Source: Haloprofundus marisrubri
GTDB taxonomy: Archaea > Halobacteriota > Halobacteria > Halobacteriales > Haloferacaceae
Assembly: GCF_001469955.1 (NCBI RefSeq)
Contig: NZ_LOPU01000040.1
Coordinates: 84,011 to 148,010 of the forward strand
Length of the DNA: 64,000 nt
Direction of reading: 5' to 3'
Below are positions 7,705 to 16,651 of the stretch, one piece after another (position 1 is the first letter of the stretch; each line of letters begins with the position of its first letter). Below the pieces are notes generated by a model. That model saw only the letters and a program-made list of their open reading frames with translations. It made no database searches and was not told where the DNA came from. The position numbers were made by a program, and so were the translations under genes.

Positions 7705-8610
7705 TCAGTCCGCAGCGATTTGTTCCAGTATCGGTTCCAAATACTCTTTTAATCGAGTTGGATTCTCGACCATCGGGAAGTGGCCGAGTTCGGTCATCTC
7801 CTCGAACTGCGCACCGTCTATTTCGTCGGCGACGCGGCGCGTATCCTCCGGTGCCGCCGAGTAGTCGTACTCGCCGGTGAGCAGATAGACGCCCACGTCG
7901 TCGGTGTCTATCTCGTCTAACGTCCCGCGCGCGTCCCAGTCCTCGGCGTAGAAATGCAGGTCGCCGGTGTAGACGCCGTCGCCGCCCTGACTGTAGAGCC
8001 ACCACGACTCCCGTTTCAGTCGCTCGGGGCTCTGCGGCGCTTGGAGGCCGTACACCCACTCGGGACGGACGACTTCCTGATTCACGTGCGGGTGGTCGAG
8101 GTAGCCGATATCCCGCGTCGGTGCGTGTGCAGTCGACTCCAACCCGACGACCGCACGAACGTCGTCGGCGTAGTTCCGGGCGAGTTCGAGTACGATAGCG
8201 CCGCCCATCGAACAGCCGACGACGGCGGGCGAGTCGAGGCCGAGCGTTCGGACGAACGTGGCGACGAATCCGGCGTAGAAGTCGGTCTTCAGTCGGTAGT
8301 CCTCGGTCCACCAGTCGCTCGTCGTCGGCGGGAGCGTCTGGCCGTGCCACGGCATGTCGAACGCGTAGACGGTGTACTGCTCCAGCACGTCCGGGTCGTT
8401 CAGGAGGTGGCGAAACTGTCGGGAGTCCGCGCCCGCGGTGTGTAGACAGACCAACGGCACGTCACCGTCGCCGGCGACCTCGTAGTAGGTTCGGTACTTC
8501 TCGCCGTCGAACTCCAACCAGACGTACCGGGCCTCGATTGGTTCGTGGTCGCCGTGATCGAACTCGTCGGGGGTCGCCGCACCGTCACCGTCACCGTTGT
8601 TGTCACTCAT
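7705..8610 (-). CDS. Alpha/beta-hydrolase
   Basis: 301 residues. The nucleophile elbow is GCSMGG with Ser134, the oxyanion-side motif is LHTAG near residue 57, and a late His lies in GHFPMVENP. The N-terminal 20 residues are Asp/Gly-rich and probably disordered. Fold-level function (ester, lactone or C-C hydrolysis) is clear; substrate is not. Its start overlaps by 8 bases the stop of a small SCP2-like gene, implying they act together. An enol-lactone or thioester hydrolase role would fit the island, but that is inference. Confidence 0.85.
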   Translation of the reverse strand: MSDNNGDGDGAATPDEFDHGDHEPIEARYVWLEFDGEKYRTYYEVAGDGDVPLVCLHTAGADSRQFRHLLNDPDVLEQYTVYAFDMPWHGQTLPPTTSDWWTEDYRLKTDFYAGFVATFVRTLGLDSPAVVGCSMGGAIVLELARNYADDVRAVVGLESTAHAPTRDIGYLDHPHVNQEVVRPEWVYGLQAPQSPERLKRESWWLYSQGGDGVYTGDLHFYAEDWDARGTLDEIDTDDVGVYLLTGEYDYSAAPEDTRRVADEIDGAQFEEMTELGHFPMVENPTRLKEYLEPILEQIAAD

Positions 8611-8986
8611 CGTCGACCTCCCGGAACACCTCGAGCGTCCGCTTCAGCGCCCTGAGGTGTTGTATCGCGGTCTTCAGGTCGCCCTCCAGTACGAGGTCGC
8701 CGCGGAGCCACGCCCCCAGCAGGTCGTGGTACGGCGCTGGCGGCGTCTCCGAGAGCATCTGCTGCCACACCGTCTCGGGTGCGCGGAGCGCGAACGCCCA
8801 CGAGACGAGTTCGGGGTCGTCGTAGACGGTGAGTTCGCCTTCGTCGACGCCGAACGCGCACGCCGTCTCGCCGAAATCGAATCGAATCGTCGTCGAGAAC
8901 GCGCGACTGGCCCGTGCGAACTGCTCGTCGGCGGCGAGTGCCGTGGCCGCCGATTCGACCCACTCCTCGCTGGGAAACGATGACAT
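8603..8986 (-). CDS. Small SCP2-like domain protein
   Basis: 127 residues reading as an SCP2/sterol-carrier-like fold: strands around TTIRFDFGETACAFGVDEGE and LTVYDDPE, followed by helices and a segment LRGDLVLEGDLKTAIQHLRAL similar to the GKLKVEGDMxxA region. Such proteins bind hydrophobic ligands such as acyl chains. ATG at 8986 is used because residues upstream of it are basic and unlike the rest. It overlaps the following hydrolase by 8 bases. It may deliver a hydrophobic or CoA-linked substrate to that enzyme (inference). Confidence 0.65.
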   Translation of the reverse strand: MSSFPSEEWVESAATALAADEQFARASRAFSTTIRFDFGETACAFGVDEGELTVYDDPELVSWAFALRAPETVWQQMLSETPPAPYHDLLGAWLRGDLVLEGDLKTAIQHLRALKRTLEVFREVDDE

Positions 8987-9068
8987 ACCGTACACGTCCG
9001 GCGAACGGATAGTCAATCTTCCGCCTGCCGAGGAGTTCCGGCGTCGCTGAGGTGATTTTTCCCTCGAC

Positions 9069-9683
9069 TCAGGCCGCGTCGGCACCGGCCACGTGGACGG
9101 GTCCACGCGGTTCGTACTCCATGCGTGTGGCGACGGCGTCCGCTATCTCGTCGCCGAACTCGCGGCGGACGACGTGAAACGCTAAGTCGAGTCCGGAGGT
9201 GACGCCGCCGGCGGTCACCACGTCGCCGTCGTCGACGACGCGAGCGTCGACGACTTCCGCGCCCGACTCCCGAAGGTCGTCTTTGGCGCTGGCGTGCGTA
9301 ATCGCCGGCCGTCCATCGGTGATTCTCCCCCGAGCGAGCAACATCCCGCCCGTACAGACGCCCGCGACGGCGACACCCTCGTCGTAGAGGTCGGCAATCG
9401 TTTCGGGGATGACTCCTCGTTCGGCCTCCGCCCACGCGCCCGTCTCGCCACGACTGGCCCACTGTCCACCGGGGACGAGCACCAAGTCGGGAGATAGTTC
9501 GTCGAGGCGGTGGTCGACGCCGATACGGACGCCGTGGCTGGCGGTCACTTCGTCGACGTCGTCTACGGTACACAGCGTCACCGTGAGGTCCGCTCCGCTG
9601 TCTCGGGCGTTGTCAAACACCTCGAACGGTGCGATGGCGTCGAGTTCGTCGACACCCTCGAAGAGAACGATTGCGATATCCAT
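9069..9683 (-). CDS. DJ-1/PfpI-family protein
   Basis: 204 residues, with the nucleophile elbow AGVCTGGMLLA placing Cys110 in the classical position and an acidic partner in IAPFEVF (Glu21). This resembles the isonitrile-hydratase/AraC-N-terminal-like branch (MDIAIVLFEGVDELDA start). The open frame extends to 9776, but the fold begins at ATG 9683. It sits between the TRAP permease and the SCP2-like gene on the same strand. Possible roles are glyoxalase, deglycase or isonitrile hydration; nothing here decides. Confidence 0.83.
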   Translation of the reverse strand: MDIAIVLFEGVDELDAIAPFEVFDNARDSGADLTVTLCTVDDVDEVTASHGVRIGVDHRLDELSPDLVLVPGGQWASRGETGAWAEAERGVIPETIADLYDEGVAVAGVCTGGMLLARGRITDGRPAITHASAKDDLRESGAEVVDARVVDDGDVVTAGGVTSGLDLAFHVVRREFGDEIADAVATRMEYEPRGPVHVAGADAA

Positions 9684-9759
9684 GCGTACAACTACCGCGG
9701 CAAGAAGAAAACTGTTCGCCCGAAAAGGCGGCAACTGGACGGCCGACTGTGCGCTTTTG

Positions 9760-11874
9760 CTACTCTCGTTTCGCACCTCCGCCTATCTGCGGTCGTCCGT
9801 CACCGGACAGTCCGAGCGCGCTCCGCAGGACGCCGACAGGGTCCGGCCGGCCAGCGAACGCCTGAACGATGTACATGGCGACGAGAACCCCTAGCGCGAA
9901 CAGCTGAATCGTCGGCGAGGGGTGGACCATCGTGACGAGTCCGAGGGCGGCGTAGACGACCCGGGCGGGGAGCGTGATAGCTTTCCCGAACGCGAACGGG
10001 TAGTTGATGCCGTGAATCATCGCTATCGCACCCATCATTGCGAACGCCCCGGACGTCAGCGCCACCGAGTCGAACGTCCCGGAGACGACTTCGGGGTGGT
10101 AGATGAAGGTGAACGGCAGGACGAACAGCGGTGCCGAGATTTTGATGGCTTCCCAGCAGCTCTTCCAGAAGTCCGCCCCGGCGATACCACAGGCCACCGC
10201 GACGCAGGTCGCAATCGGTGGCGTAAGCCCCGCCAGAATCGCGGCGTAGAACACGAAGAAGTGTCCCGCCAGCTCCGGCAGGAAGAACTGGTTGATGAGC
10301 GTCGGCGCGATGAGCAGCGCGACGATGGTGTACGACGCCGTCGTCGGCATCCCCAGTCCGAGGATGATGCAGATAATCATCGCCAGGATGGCGGCGAGCC
10401 AGAGTTGGCCGCCCGCCAACTGCATCAGCGTCAGCGAGATGGACGTCGGCACCCCAGTCGCGGTGAGGATGTCGACGACGCCGTTGATTGCGCCGAGGAT
10501 AATCGCCACCGGTGCGAGCACGACGACACCCTCACGTGCGCCGTTGAGCGTCTCCCAGAGGCTGCGGCGGGCCGACTGACCCGTCGTTTCGTCGCTGACG
10601 CCGGCACTCGCCTGCAACAGCGGAATCAGCGTACCTGTGGCCAGCATCGCCGTCGCCGTCCACAGCGCGGCCGTCATCACGGTCACTTGGACGATTCCGA
10701 GCTGGTAGATGAGGACCGCGAGCGGGATGCCGTACTTCACGCACTCGGTGAGGAACTCCGAGCGCGGCATCGAGTCGGTGATGAGCTTCTCGGGGTCCGT
10801 GTCGTCGAGTTGCGGTACCGAGACGTAGTGGACCGCGATGAAGATGGTCACCACGAGCACCGCCGCCGGAATCAGACCGGCGACGATGACGTCGGCGTAC
10901 GTGATGCCGGTGATGAGCGAGGCCATGATGAACGCGGCCGCACCCATGACCGGCGGCAGCACCTGTCCGGAGGTGGATGCAACGGCTTCGATTGCACCCG
11001 AGGTTTCGGGCTTCATCCCGTTTCGCTTCATCAGCGGGATGGTGAACGACCCGGTCATGCCGGCGTTAGCGGTCTGACTGCCGTTGACGGAGCCGATGAC
11101 CGCCGAGGCCAGTACCGCAGTCTGGGCGATACCGGAGTCGATGTACCGCGCCGAGCGGAACGCTAACCGCATGATGAGGTCGAACGCGCCGTAGGCTTTC
11201 AGGAAGCCGGCGTACAGCAGGAACAACGCAATCCACGCCGCGACGAGTTGCGTCAGGAACCCGAAGAACCCGTCGACGCTGAGCACGAGGATACGCATGA
11301 GCCTGTCCCAGCCGATGCCGCCGTGTGCGAGCGGTCCCGGCGCGAGCATCCCCCAACGGCCGTAGGCGATGCCGAGTAGGATAATCGAGAGGAACGTCGT
11401 CCCGAACGCCCGCCAGGTGAGATAGATGATGACGAGGGTGAATATCGCCGCCATGTATATCTCGTACTGGAACGCGCGCCCCTGTCGGGTGACGTACAGC
11501 TCTTGGAAGTTCATCACGACGTACACACAGACGATGGCGACGATGATTCCACATATCGTCAGTAACGCCGATTCGAGTCGGTTCCCCGGTCCGTAGGCCC
11601 GTTTTAAGTCGTCGACGAGTCTGTCGCGGCCACCGCCGGCGAGGTCCATCAGTTCGGTGAAGATGAACAGTTCGAGGATGGCCCCGAAGAAGATGACACC
11701 GTACTGTGCCCGCGGCATCATCTGACTCCACGCGTACCAGATGACGATGCCCCAGAAGACGACTGAGAGTAAGATGAGCACGTTGCGCATCGACACGAGC
11801 TCCGCGTCCCCGGGCTGTTCGGTGTCGAACCCGTCGTTCATTCCCGATTCCGCGCTGTCGGCTGCCTCACTCAC
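9760..11874 (-). CDS. TRAP transporter fused permease (TAXI type, small plus large membrane subunits)
   Basis: 704 residues, strongly hydrophobic. The N-terminal quarter corresponds to the 4-TM DctQ-like subunit and the rest to the 12-TM DctM-like subunit, the fused arrangement typical of TAXI-TRAP systems. Conserved DctM-like segments include GSVNGSQTANAGMTGSF and LGLGMPTTASYTI. It drives sodium- or proton-coupled uptake of organic acids using the periplasmic-type binding protein encoded just upstream at 12013-13110. The substrate is probably the organic acid degraded by the surrounding enzymes. Confidence 0.93.
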   Translation of the reverse strand: MSEAADSAESGMNDGFDTEQPGDAELVSMRNVLILLSVVFWGIVIWYAWSQMMPRAQYGVIFFGAILELFIFTELMDLAGGGRDRLVDDLKRAYGPGNRLESALLTICGIIVAIVCVYVVMNFQELYVTRQGRAFQYEIYMAAIFTLVIIYLTWRAFGTTFLSIILLGIAYGRWGMLAPGPLAHGGIGWDRLMRILVLSVDGFFGFLTQLVAAWIALFLLYAGFLKAYGAFDLIMRLAFRSARYIDSGIAQTAVLASAVIGSVNGSQTANAGMTGSFTIPLMKRNGMKPETSGAIEAVASTSGQVLPPVMGAAAFIMASLITGITYADVIVAGLIPAAVLVVTIFIAVHYVSVPQLDDTDPEKLITDSMPRSEFLTECVKYGIPLAVLIYQLGIVQVTVMTAALWTATAMLATGTLIPLLQASAGVSDETTGQSARRSLWETLNGAREGVVVLAPVAIILGAINGVVDILTATGVPTSISLTLMQLAGGQLWLAAILAMIICIILGLGMPTTASYTIVALLIAPTLINQFFLPELAGHFFVFYAAILAGLTPPIATCVAVACGIAGADFWKSCWEAIKISAPLFVLPFTFIYHPEVVSGTFDSVALTSGAFAMMGAIAMIHGINYPFAFGKAITLPARVVYAALGLVTMVHPSPTIQLFALGVLVAMYIVQAFAGRPDPVGVLRSALGLSGDGRPQIGGGAKRE

Positions 11875-12012
11875 GTTCTCTCACTCCCTCCGGTGGTCGG
11901 TTCGTGTGGCCGTTCACGTTGCCGCCTCGAATTCTGCATGATTAGTAGTCTGGGTCCTGGGTGTAGTATGTTGTGTCTGTATTGCTGAAACGTTCGGGCC
12001 TGTGAACGGTGT

Positions 12013-13110
12013 TTAGTTGGTCGAGCCTTCTGTCCACTCGTCGTTCCAGGCGTTGTTGTCCTTCCAGTACTGGGCGACGCCCGGGTGGATTTCGAGGTCG
12101 GACATGACCGCGGAGGTCATCGACTCGATGCCCGAGTGGTCGATTGCCGTCGGGTCGGCCTGCTGAATCGCCTCGTGATGTTCCGCGGAGATGCGGGCCA
12201 CCTCGCGGGCCGCGCTGGCGGGAACGTCCGGTCCGAACGCCCACTGTCCGGCGAGAACCCACGACGTCGTCGTCTCGGTGACGTTGTTGATTTCCTGCTC
12301 CCACTCGTACGGGTACTCCTCCCAGTCGTTGAGAAGCGCGCCGGGGACGCTCTCGATTGCCTGTCGGAAGTTGTCGTCGACTTCCATGAGATACAGGCGA
12401 CCGTTACTGCGGACGTCGACTTCCTGCACCCAACTGGAGAGGTTGACGCCGTTTGCACCGTACACACAGAGCGCGTCCACACGGTTCTCCTCGACAGCAC
12501 CCGGGATGTCGGTCGTGTCGACGTTCAGTATCTCGTTCTGTTCCCAGAGGCCCGCTTCCTTGATGACCTCTTCCGTGAGCAGTCGCGTCCCGAAGCCGGG
12601 TTGAATCGGATAGATGGTGTAGCCGCCGTCTTGGAGGTCGGCGGTCGACTGGATGTCCGAGCCTTCCATCGCCACCCAGTGCATTTCGAGGTTGGTGAAG
12701 ACGAACCCTTGCATCGGCAGGTTGTCGACCGGGTCCTCCGCGAACGGACCGCTCTCGCTCATCGCCTTCGCCAGCGAGTTGTTGTCCACCCCGAGCGTTT
12801 CGAAGTTGCCGCCGTCGAACTCGTAGAGGTTCGCGGTCCATCCGTCTGTCACCTGAACGGTGATAGAGAGCGTATCGCTGTGCTGGCTTGCCGCCCGTGC
12901 GAGCGCCTGTGCAGCCTGCTGCGTCGACGTTCCCGAACCTGCACCGGCGATGACCATCTGATACTGTTCGCCGCCACCGCCGCCGCTGCTGTTGTTGCCA
13001 CCGCCGCCACCGCCGAGCGAATCGGTACAGCCAGCCAACCCAATTGCGCCGAGCGTCGTCATTCCTTTCAGTACATCTCGACGCCGCTTGCTATCGTCTG
13101 ACATAGACAT
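12013..13110 (-). CDS. TAXI-family TRAP transporter solute-binding lipoprotein
   Basis: 365 residues. Twin-arginine signal KRRRDVLKG, hydrophobic stretch and lipobox LAGC (about residues 7-28), then a Gly/Ser linker and the TAXI fold (GAGSGTSTQQAAQALAR; later ADLQDGGYTIYPIQPGFGTR). It is exported folded by Tat and lipid-anchored, and captures the substrate for the TRAP permease downstream. ATG at 13110 is chosen because the TATA-like element at 13132-13140 lies about 25 bases upstream, consistent with a leaderless transcript; ATG 13104 is an alternative. Ligand unknown. Confidence 0.93.
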   Translation of the reverse strand: MSMSDDSKRRRDVLKGMTTLGAIGLAGCTDSLGGGGGGNNSSGGGGGEQYQMVIAGAGSGTSTQQAAQALARAASQHSDTLSITVQVTDGWTANLYEFDGGNFETLGVDNNSLAKAMSESGPFAEDPVDNLPMQGFVFTNLEMHWVAMEGSDIQSTADLQDGGYTIYPIQPGFGTRLLTEEVIKEAGLWEQNEILNVDTTDIPGAVEENRVDALCVYGANGVNLSSWVQEVDVRSNGRLYLMEVDDNFRQAIESVPGALLNDWEEYPYEWEQEINNVTETTTSWVLAGQWAFGPDVPASAAREVARISAEHHEAIQQADPTAIDHSGIESMTSAVMSDLEIHPGVAQYWKDNNAWNDEWTEGSTN

Positions 13111-13131
13111 TCGACAATAATCATTATGGTA

Positions 13132-13140
13132 CATAAGTAT
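13132..13140 (-). promoter_or_regulatory. TATA-like element of the TRAP transporter genes
   Basis: Read on the minus strand the sequence is ATACTTATG, centred about 26 bases before the start codon at 13110, with no Shine-Dalgarno site between. This indicates a promoter producing a leaderless mRNA for the binding protein and probably the permease. Confidence 0.55.
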
Positions 13141-13160
13141 AACGCCAGCTGTAATGCTTA

Positions 13161-13175
13161 CTCCGAAGTTCGGAG
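13161..13175. promoter_or_regulatory. Perfect 15-bp palindrome upstream of the TRAP binding protein
   Basis: CTCCGAA-G-TTCGGAG has 7-base arms around one central base. It lies 51 bases upstream of the binding-protein start and about 20 bases upstream of its TATA-like element, a typical activator position, and downstream of the CoA-transferase stop. The regulator is not identified. A weak intrinsic hairpin terminator is the alternative reading. Confidence 0.5.
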
Positions 13176-13223
13176 AAAACGCCACGAGAGGCGCTTTTGA
13201 CTCGGATTTGGAGTCGGCCGTTT

Positions 13224-14666
13224 TCAGCGGAACTCGGAGTCGGCGCTGACTGGGACGTGACCCCTGTTTTCGAGCGCTCTCTCCCGATATTCGCGGAGGT
13301 CTGCACGGAAGTCGGGGTGGGCGACGTCGATAATCGCGCCCATCCGCTCGGCTGGACTCGCTCCCCTGAGGTCCGCGACGCCGTACTCGGTGACGACGAC
13401 CGAGTGGTCGTGTTCGGTGTGGTCGACGTGCGGGACGCTCGGGACCACCCGCGAGATGTCTCCCCCGGCGGCAGTCGAGGGGAGTGCAATGATGCCGAGT
13501 CGGCAGTTGCGGTTGAAGTCGCCGCCGCCGCCGATGCCGTTGACGATGCGCGTGCCGCCGATGTGGGTCGCGTTCGCGTTCCCGTACAGGTCGATGTCGA
13601 CGGCGCTGTTGACGCCGACGACGCCGAACTGGTCGATGAGCGCGGGGTTGTTCGACACGTCGGCGGGTCGGAGCACCACGTCGTCGGCGTAGCGCTCGAT
13701 ATCGTCGAACAGTCGTTCTTGGCCTTCGAGTGAGAGCGCCAGTGAGGTCGCACTCGCACCCGAGAGCATCCCCTCGTCGATGGCGTCGAGCAGACCGTCT
13801 TGGAACACTTCGCCGAAATAGATGACTTCGCGGTCCGCGAACTCTATCTCCGAGAGTGCGCCCATGAGCGCGTTACCGAGGCTGCCGACGCCGAACTGCA
13901 GGCAGATTTGCTCTTGGAGCGTCGGATTCCGCTTCAGTTCCGCCTCCAAGAAGGTCCGAAGGTTGTCGGCGATAGTCGTGTCAGCCTCCGTCGGTTCGCG
14001 GAAGTCGTACGGGTCGTCGGGACGGTCGGTCTCGACGACGGCGACGAGTTTCTCGGGGTCGAACTCCAGTTTCGGCGACCCGACGCGTCCGATCGGTTCT
14101 TCGAGCGGAATCGGGTCGCGATTCGGCGGCAGGTCCCGGAGATAGACGTCGTGGACGTGTTCCAACAGTCGAGGCTGCGTCTCGTTCACCTCGACGACGA
14201 GACGGTCGGCGGCGGCGACGAACGACGGCATGTGCCCGATGGAAGTCGATGGAATGAGCCAGTCTTCGCCGACGGCGACGGCTTCGATGACGGCGACACC
14301 GGGGTCGCCAAAGTCGCCCAGACGAACCTCGTCGCCGAACCGCGAGATGTGGCGGTCGTGAAACTCGACCTCGCGGTCGTTTATCGCCGCCCGGGAGACG
14401 CTTCGTGTCTGAAACGGGTAGCGCCGCGCCATCTGGCCGGCTTCGACCAACTCGTCGTCTATCTCGCCGCCGACACCGCCGCCGGAGATGACCGTCAGCG
14501 ACAGGTCGCGGTCGTCGGCCGCCAACGCCTCCGGGACCCGTTTCGGGTAGCCGACGCCGCCGAAGCCGCTCACCAAGACGACGTCGTCGGGTTCGACCGC
14601 ATCGGCGGCCGTCGCCGCGTCGGTTACGGGAACACCGTCGGCGATGCGGTCGTCTGCATCAGTCAT
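13224..14666 (-). CDS. Acetyl-CoA hydrolase/transferase-family CoA-transferase
   Basis: 480 residues of the Cat1/4-hydroxybutyrate CoA-transferase family. YFGEVFQDGLLDAIDEG carries the likely catalytic Glu that forms the CoA thioester, and IVNGIGGGGDFNRN is the conserved glycine-rich segment that follows. It would activate an organic acid by exchange with acetyl- or succinyl-CoA in the cytoplasm. Its start overlaps the MaoC stop by 8 bases, so the two are co-translated. With MaoC and an acyl-CoA dehydrogenase it forms a beta-oxidation-like module; the acid is unknown. Confidence 0.9.
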   Translation of the reverse strand: MTDADDRIADGVPVTDAATAADAVEPDDVVLVSGFGGVGYPKRVPEALAADDRDLSLTVISGGGVGGEIDDELVEAGQMARRYPFQTRSVSRAAINDREVEFHDRHISRFGDEVRLGDFGDPGVAVIEAVAVGEDWLIPSTSIGHMPSFVAAADRLVVEVNETQPRLLEHVHDVYLRDLPPNRDPIPLEEPIGRVGSPKLEFDPEKLVAVVETDRPDDPYDFREPTEADTTIADNLRTFLEAELKRNPTLQEQICLQFGVGSLGNALMGALSEIEFADREVIYFGEVFQDGLLDAIDEGMLSGASATSLALSLEGQERLFDDIERYADDVVLRPADVSNNPALIDQFGVVGVNSAVDIDLYGNANATHIGGTRIVNGIGGGGDFNRNCRLGIIALPSTAAGGDISRVVPSVPHVDHTEHDHSVVVTEYGVADLRGASPAERMGAIIDVAHPDFRADLREYRERALENRGHVPVSADSEFR

Positions 14667-15240
14667 CCGTTCCTCCGTCGGACGGTTCGGTGCCGATTCC
14701 TTCGGGCCATCCCGGCGGCCGTGCGGCCGTCGGCTGGGCGTACTCGCGTTTCAGCACCATCGGCGTGCGCTCCATCGACAGCACCTTCGTCCCCTCTTCG
14801 TTGTACGCTCTGAGCTCTGTCGTAACGATGCCGACGTGGTCGCGCGAGGAGCTCTCGCGCTTTTCGAGCACCTCGCTCTCGGCGAAGATGGTGTCACCGT
14901 GGAACACCGGCGCGTGGTGTCGAATCCGGTCGTAGCCGAGGTTCGCGGTGGCGTTGACCGAGATGTCGATGACGCTCATCCCGACGGCGAGTGCGATGAC
15001 GAACGTGCCGTCGACGAGTCGCTCGCCGAACTCCGTCTCGGCGGCGTACGCCTCGTTGAAGTGCATCGGGTTGAGATTCATCGTCACGTTCGTCATCCAG
15101 ACGTTGTCCGTCTCCGTGACGGTGCGCCCGAACGGATGTTTGTACACGTCGCCTACCTCGAAATCCTCGTAGTACCGCCCCTGCCAGCCTTCTACCAGTC
15201 GCGTCTCACTCGTCTCCTCCGTCGTGTCGTTGTCGGTCAT
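14659..15240 (-). CDS. MaoC-family (hot-dog fold) enoyl-CoA hydratase/dehydratase
   Basis: 193 residues. The hydratase signature with catalytic Asn/His appears as NPMHFNEAYA, preceded by YYEDFEVGDVYKHPFGRTVTE, which resembles the mesaconyl-CoA/methylmalyl-CoA hydratase branch of the MaoC family. It probably hydrates or dehydrates a branched dicarboxylic or acyl-CoA. It lies between the acyl-CoA dehydrogenase and the CoA-transferase, overlapping the latter by 8 bases. Fold assignment is firm; the branch-level substrate is a guess. Confidence 0.87.
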   Translation of the reverse strand: MTDNDTTEETSETRLVEGWQGRYYEDFEVGDVYKHPFGRTVTETDNVWMTNVTMNLNPMHFNEAYAAETEFGERLVDGTFVIALAVGMSVIDISVNATANLGYDRIRHHAPVFHGDTIFAESEVLEKRESSSRDHVGIVTTELRAYNEEGTKVLSMERTPMVLKREYAQPTAARPPGWPEGIGTEPSDGGTDD

Positions 15241-15336
15241 TGTCGTGTAGTCTCCTTCGTGTGGTCTTCGTGGGGTGTTCGTATGGTTCTTCCCTGCGGT
15301 TCTTTCGCGGTCTTTCCCTCTTTTTGTTGCCTCTCT

Positions 15337-16539
15337 TTAGAACGACCGGGGGAGTTCGAGGACGTTCTCCCCGATGTAGTTCAGCGCCAACTCCTGCGTG
15401 ATAGGGACGAGACGGGTGAGTCGCGCCTCGCGCAGGTACCGTTCGACGTCGTACTCGCGGGCGACGCCACGCCCACCGTGGACCTGCACGGCGGCGTCCG
15501 CCGCCTCGAACGTTGCATCCGCGGCGAGGTACTTCGCAGCGTTCGCTCGCGCACCGACGGCTTTCCGCTCCTCGTCCGTTCGCTTCGCCGCGTCGAACGT
15601 GAACTGCTTTGCGGCCTGTACGCGGGCGAACGCCGCGGCCAGCGGGTGTTGGACCGCCTGATTCTGCCCGATGGGCTGGCCGAACACTTCGCGCTCGTTC
15701 GCGTAGTCGGCACCTTTCTCGATAGCGAGTTCGCCGAGGCCGATAGCTTCGGCAGCGATGACGAGTCGCTCCTCGTTGAGGCCGTCGAGCACTTGGTAGA
15801 ACCCTTCGTCCTCGACGCCGACGAGTTGGTCGGCCGGAATCCGGAGGTCGTCGTAGGTGACGCGGAACGAACTGACCACGCCGCTGACGGTCTTGTCTAT
15901 CTCCTCCAGTTGGATGCTCCCCTCGTCGACCCCTCGTTCGATATCGACGAGGAACAGCGAGACGCCCTTGGTCTTCTTGTCGACTTCGTCGTACGGCGTC
16001 GTGCGGGCGGCCAACACGAGGTAGTCGCTCACGTCGATACGGGAGGTCCAGAGTTTCTCGCCGTTGACGACGTACTCGTCGCCGTCGCGTTCGGCGCGGG
16101 TCGTCATCGCCGTCGACTCCGACCCCGCGGTCGGTTCGGTGAGGCTGAAACACTGAATCCACGCCTCACCGCTTGCGACTTGTGGGAGCAAGTTCTCTTT
16201 GAGTTCGTCGCTTCCGTACTTCACGAGCGGTGCGGAGTTGTAGATGGCGGCGTGGACCGTCTGCGCGCCGCTGAAGCCCGCGCCGCTTCTGGCGATTTCG
16301 TACATCATCGCCACCGTCTCTTCAGTACCGTAGCCTTTGCCGCCGTACTCCTCGGGGAGGAGGATTCCGAGCCACCCCTCTTCGGCGAGTGCGTTCACGA
16401 ACTCGTGTGGATACTCCCCTTCGGCGTCGCGTTCGCGCCAGTACGCGTCGTCGAACTCGTCGCACACCGCCCGAATCTCTTCCCGAACCGCCTGCTGTCT
16501 GGGAGACAGCGCCAGTTCGCTGGCGAAGTAGCCTGACAT
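15337..16539 (-). CDS. Acyl-CoA dehydrogenase
   Basis: 400 residues with the family's FAD-binding features: QCFSLTEPTAGSESTAM in the middle beta domain and REVFGQPIGQNQAVQHPLA in the C-terminal helices, then VHGGRGVAREYDVERYLREA. The C-terminus reads RLVPITQELALNYIG, where Glu of TQE aligns with the catalytic-base position of this group instead of the common EGT. It oxidises an acyl-CoA to the 2-enoyl-CoA and passes electrons to ETF. It is upstream of maoC in the same direction (96-base gap) and fits the CoA-transferase/MaoC pathway. Confidence 0.92.
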   Translation of the reverse strand: MSGYFASELALSPRQQAVREEIRAVCDEFDDAYWRERDAEGEYPHEFVNALAEEGWLGILLPEEYGGKGYGTEETVAMMYEIARSGAGFSGAQTVHAAIYNSAPLVKYGSDELKENLLPQVASGEAWIQCFSLTEPTAGSESTAMTTRAERDGDEYVVNGEKLWTSRIDVSDYLVLAARTTPYDEVDKKTKGVSLFLVDIERGVDEGSIQLEEIDKTVSGVVSSFRVTYDDLRIPADQLVGVEDEGFYQVLDGLNEERLVIAAEAIGLGELAIEKGADYANEREVFGQPIGQNQAVQHPLAAAFARVQAAKQFTFDAAKRTDEERKAVGARANAAKYLAADATFEAADAAVQVHGGRGVAREYDVERYLREARLTRLVPITQELALNYIGENVLELPRSF

Positions 16540-16651
16540 CAGTTACCATATACTCGAAGGGGGCATTAAGCGTATTGGGGTTCCCGAACGATTATCCGGT
16601 TAGGATTCCCGCCGACGCGAAAGCACCGCCTGAGCGGTGCGAAACCGATGG

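Noticed and set aside
9922..11166. 414-codon plus-strand frame opposite the TRAP permease
   Set aside because: Product is a low-complexity Arg/Glu/Gly/His string; the minus strand encodes an unmistakable multi-helix permease.
14644..16536. 630-codon plus-strand frame opposite MaoC and acyl-CoA dehydrogenase
   Set aside because: Antisense shadow of two well-supported genes; no domain or plausible start signal.
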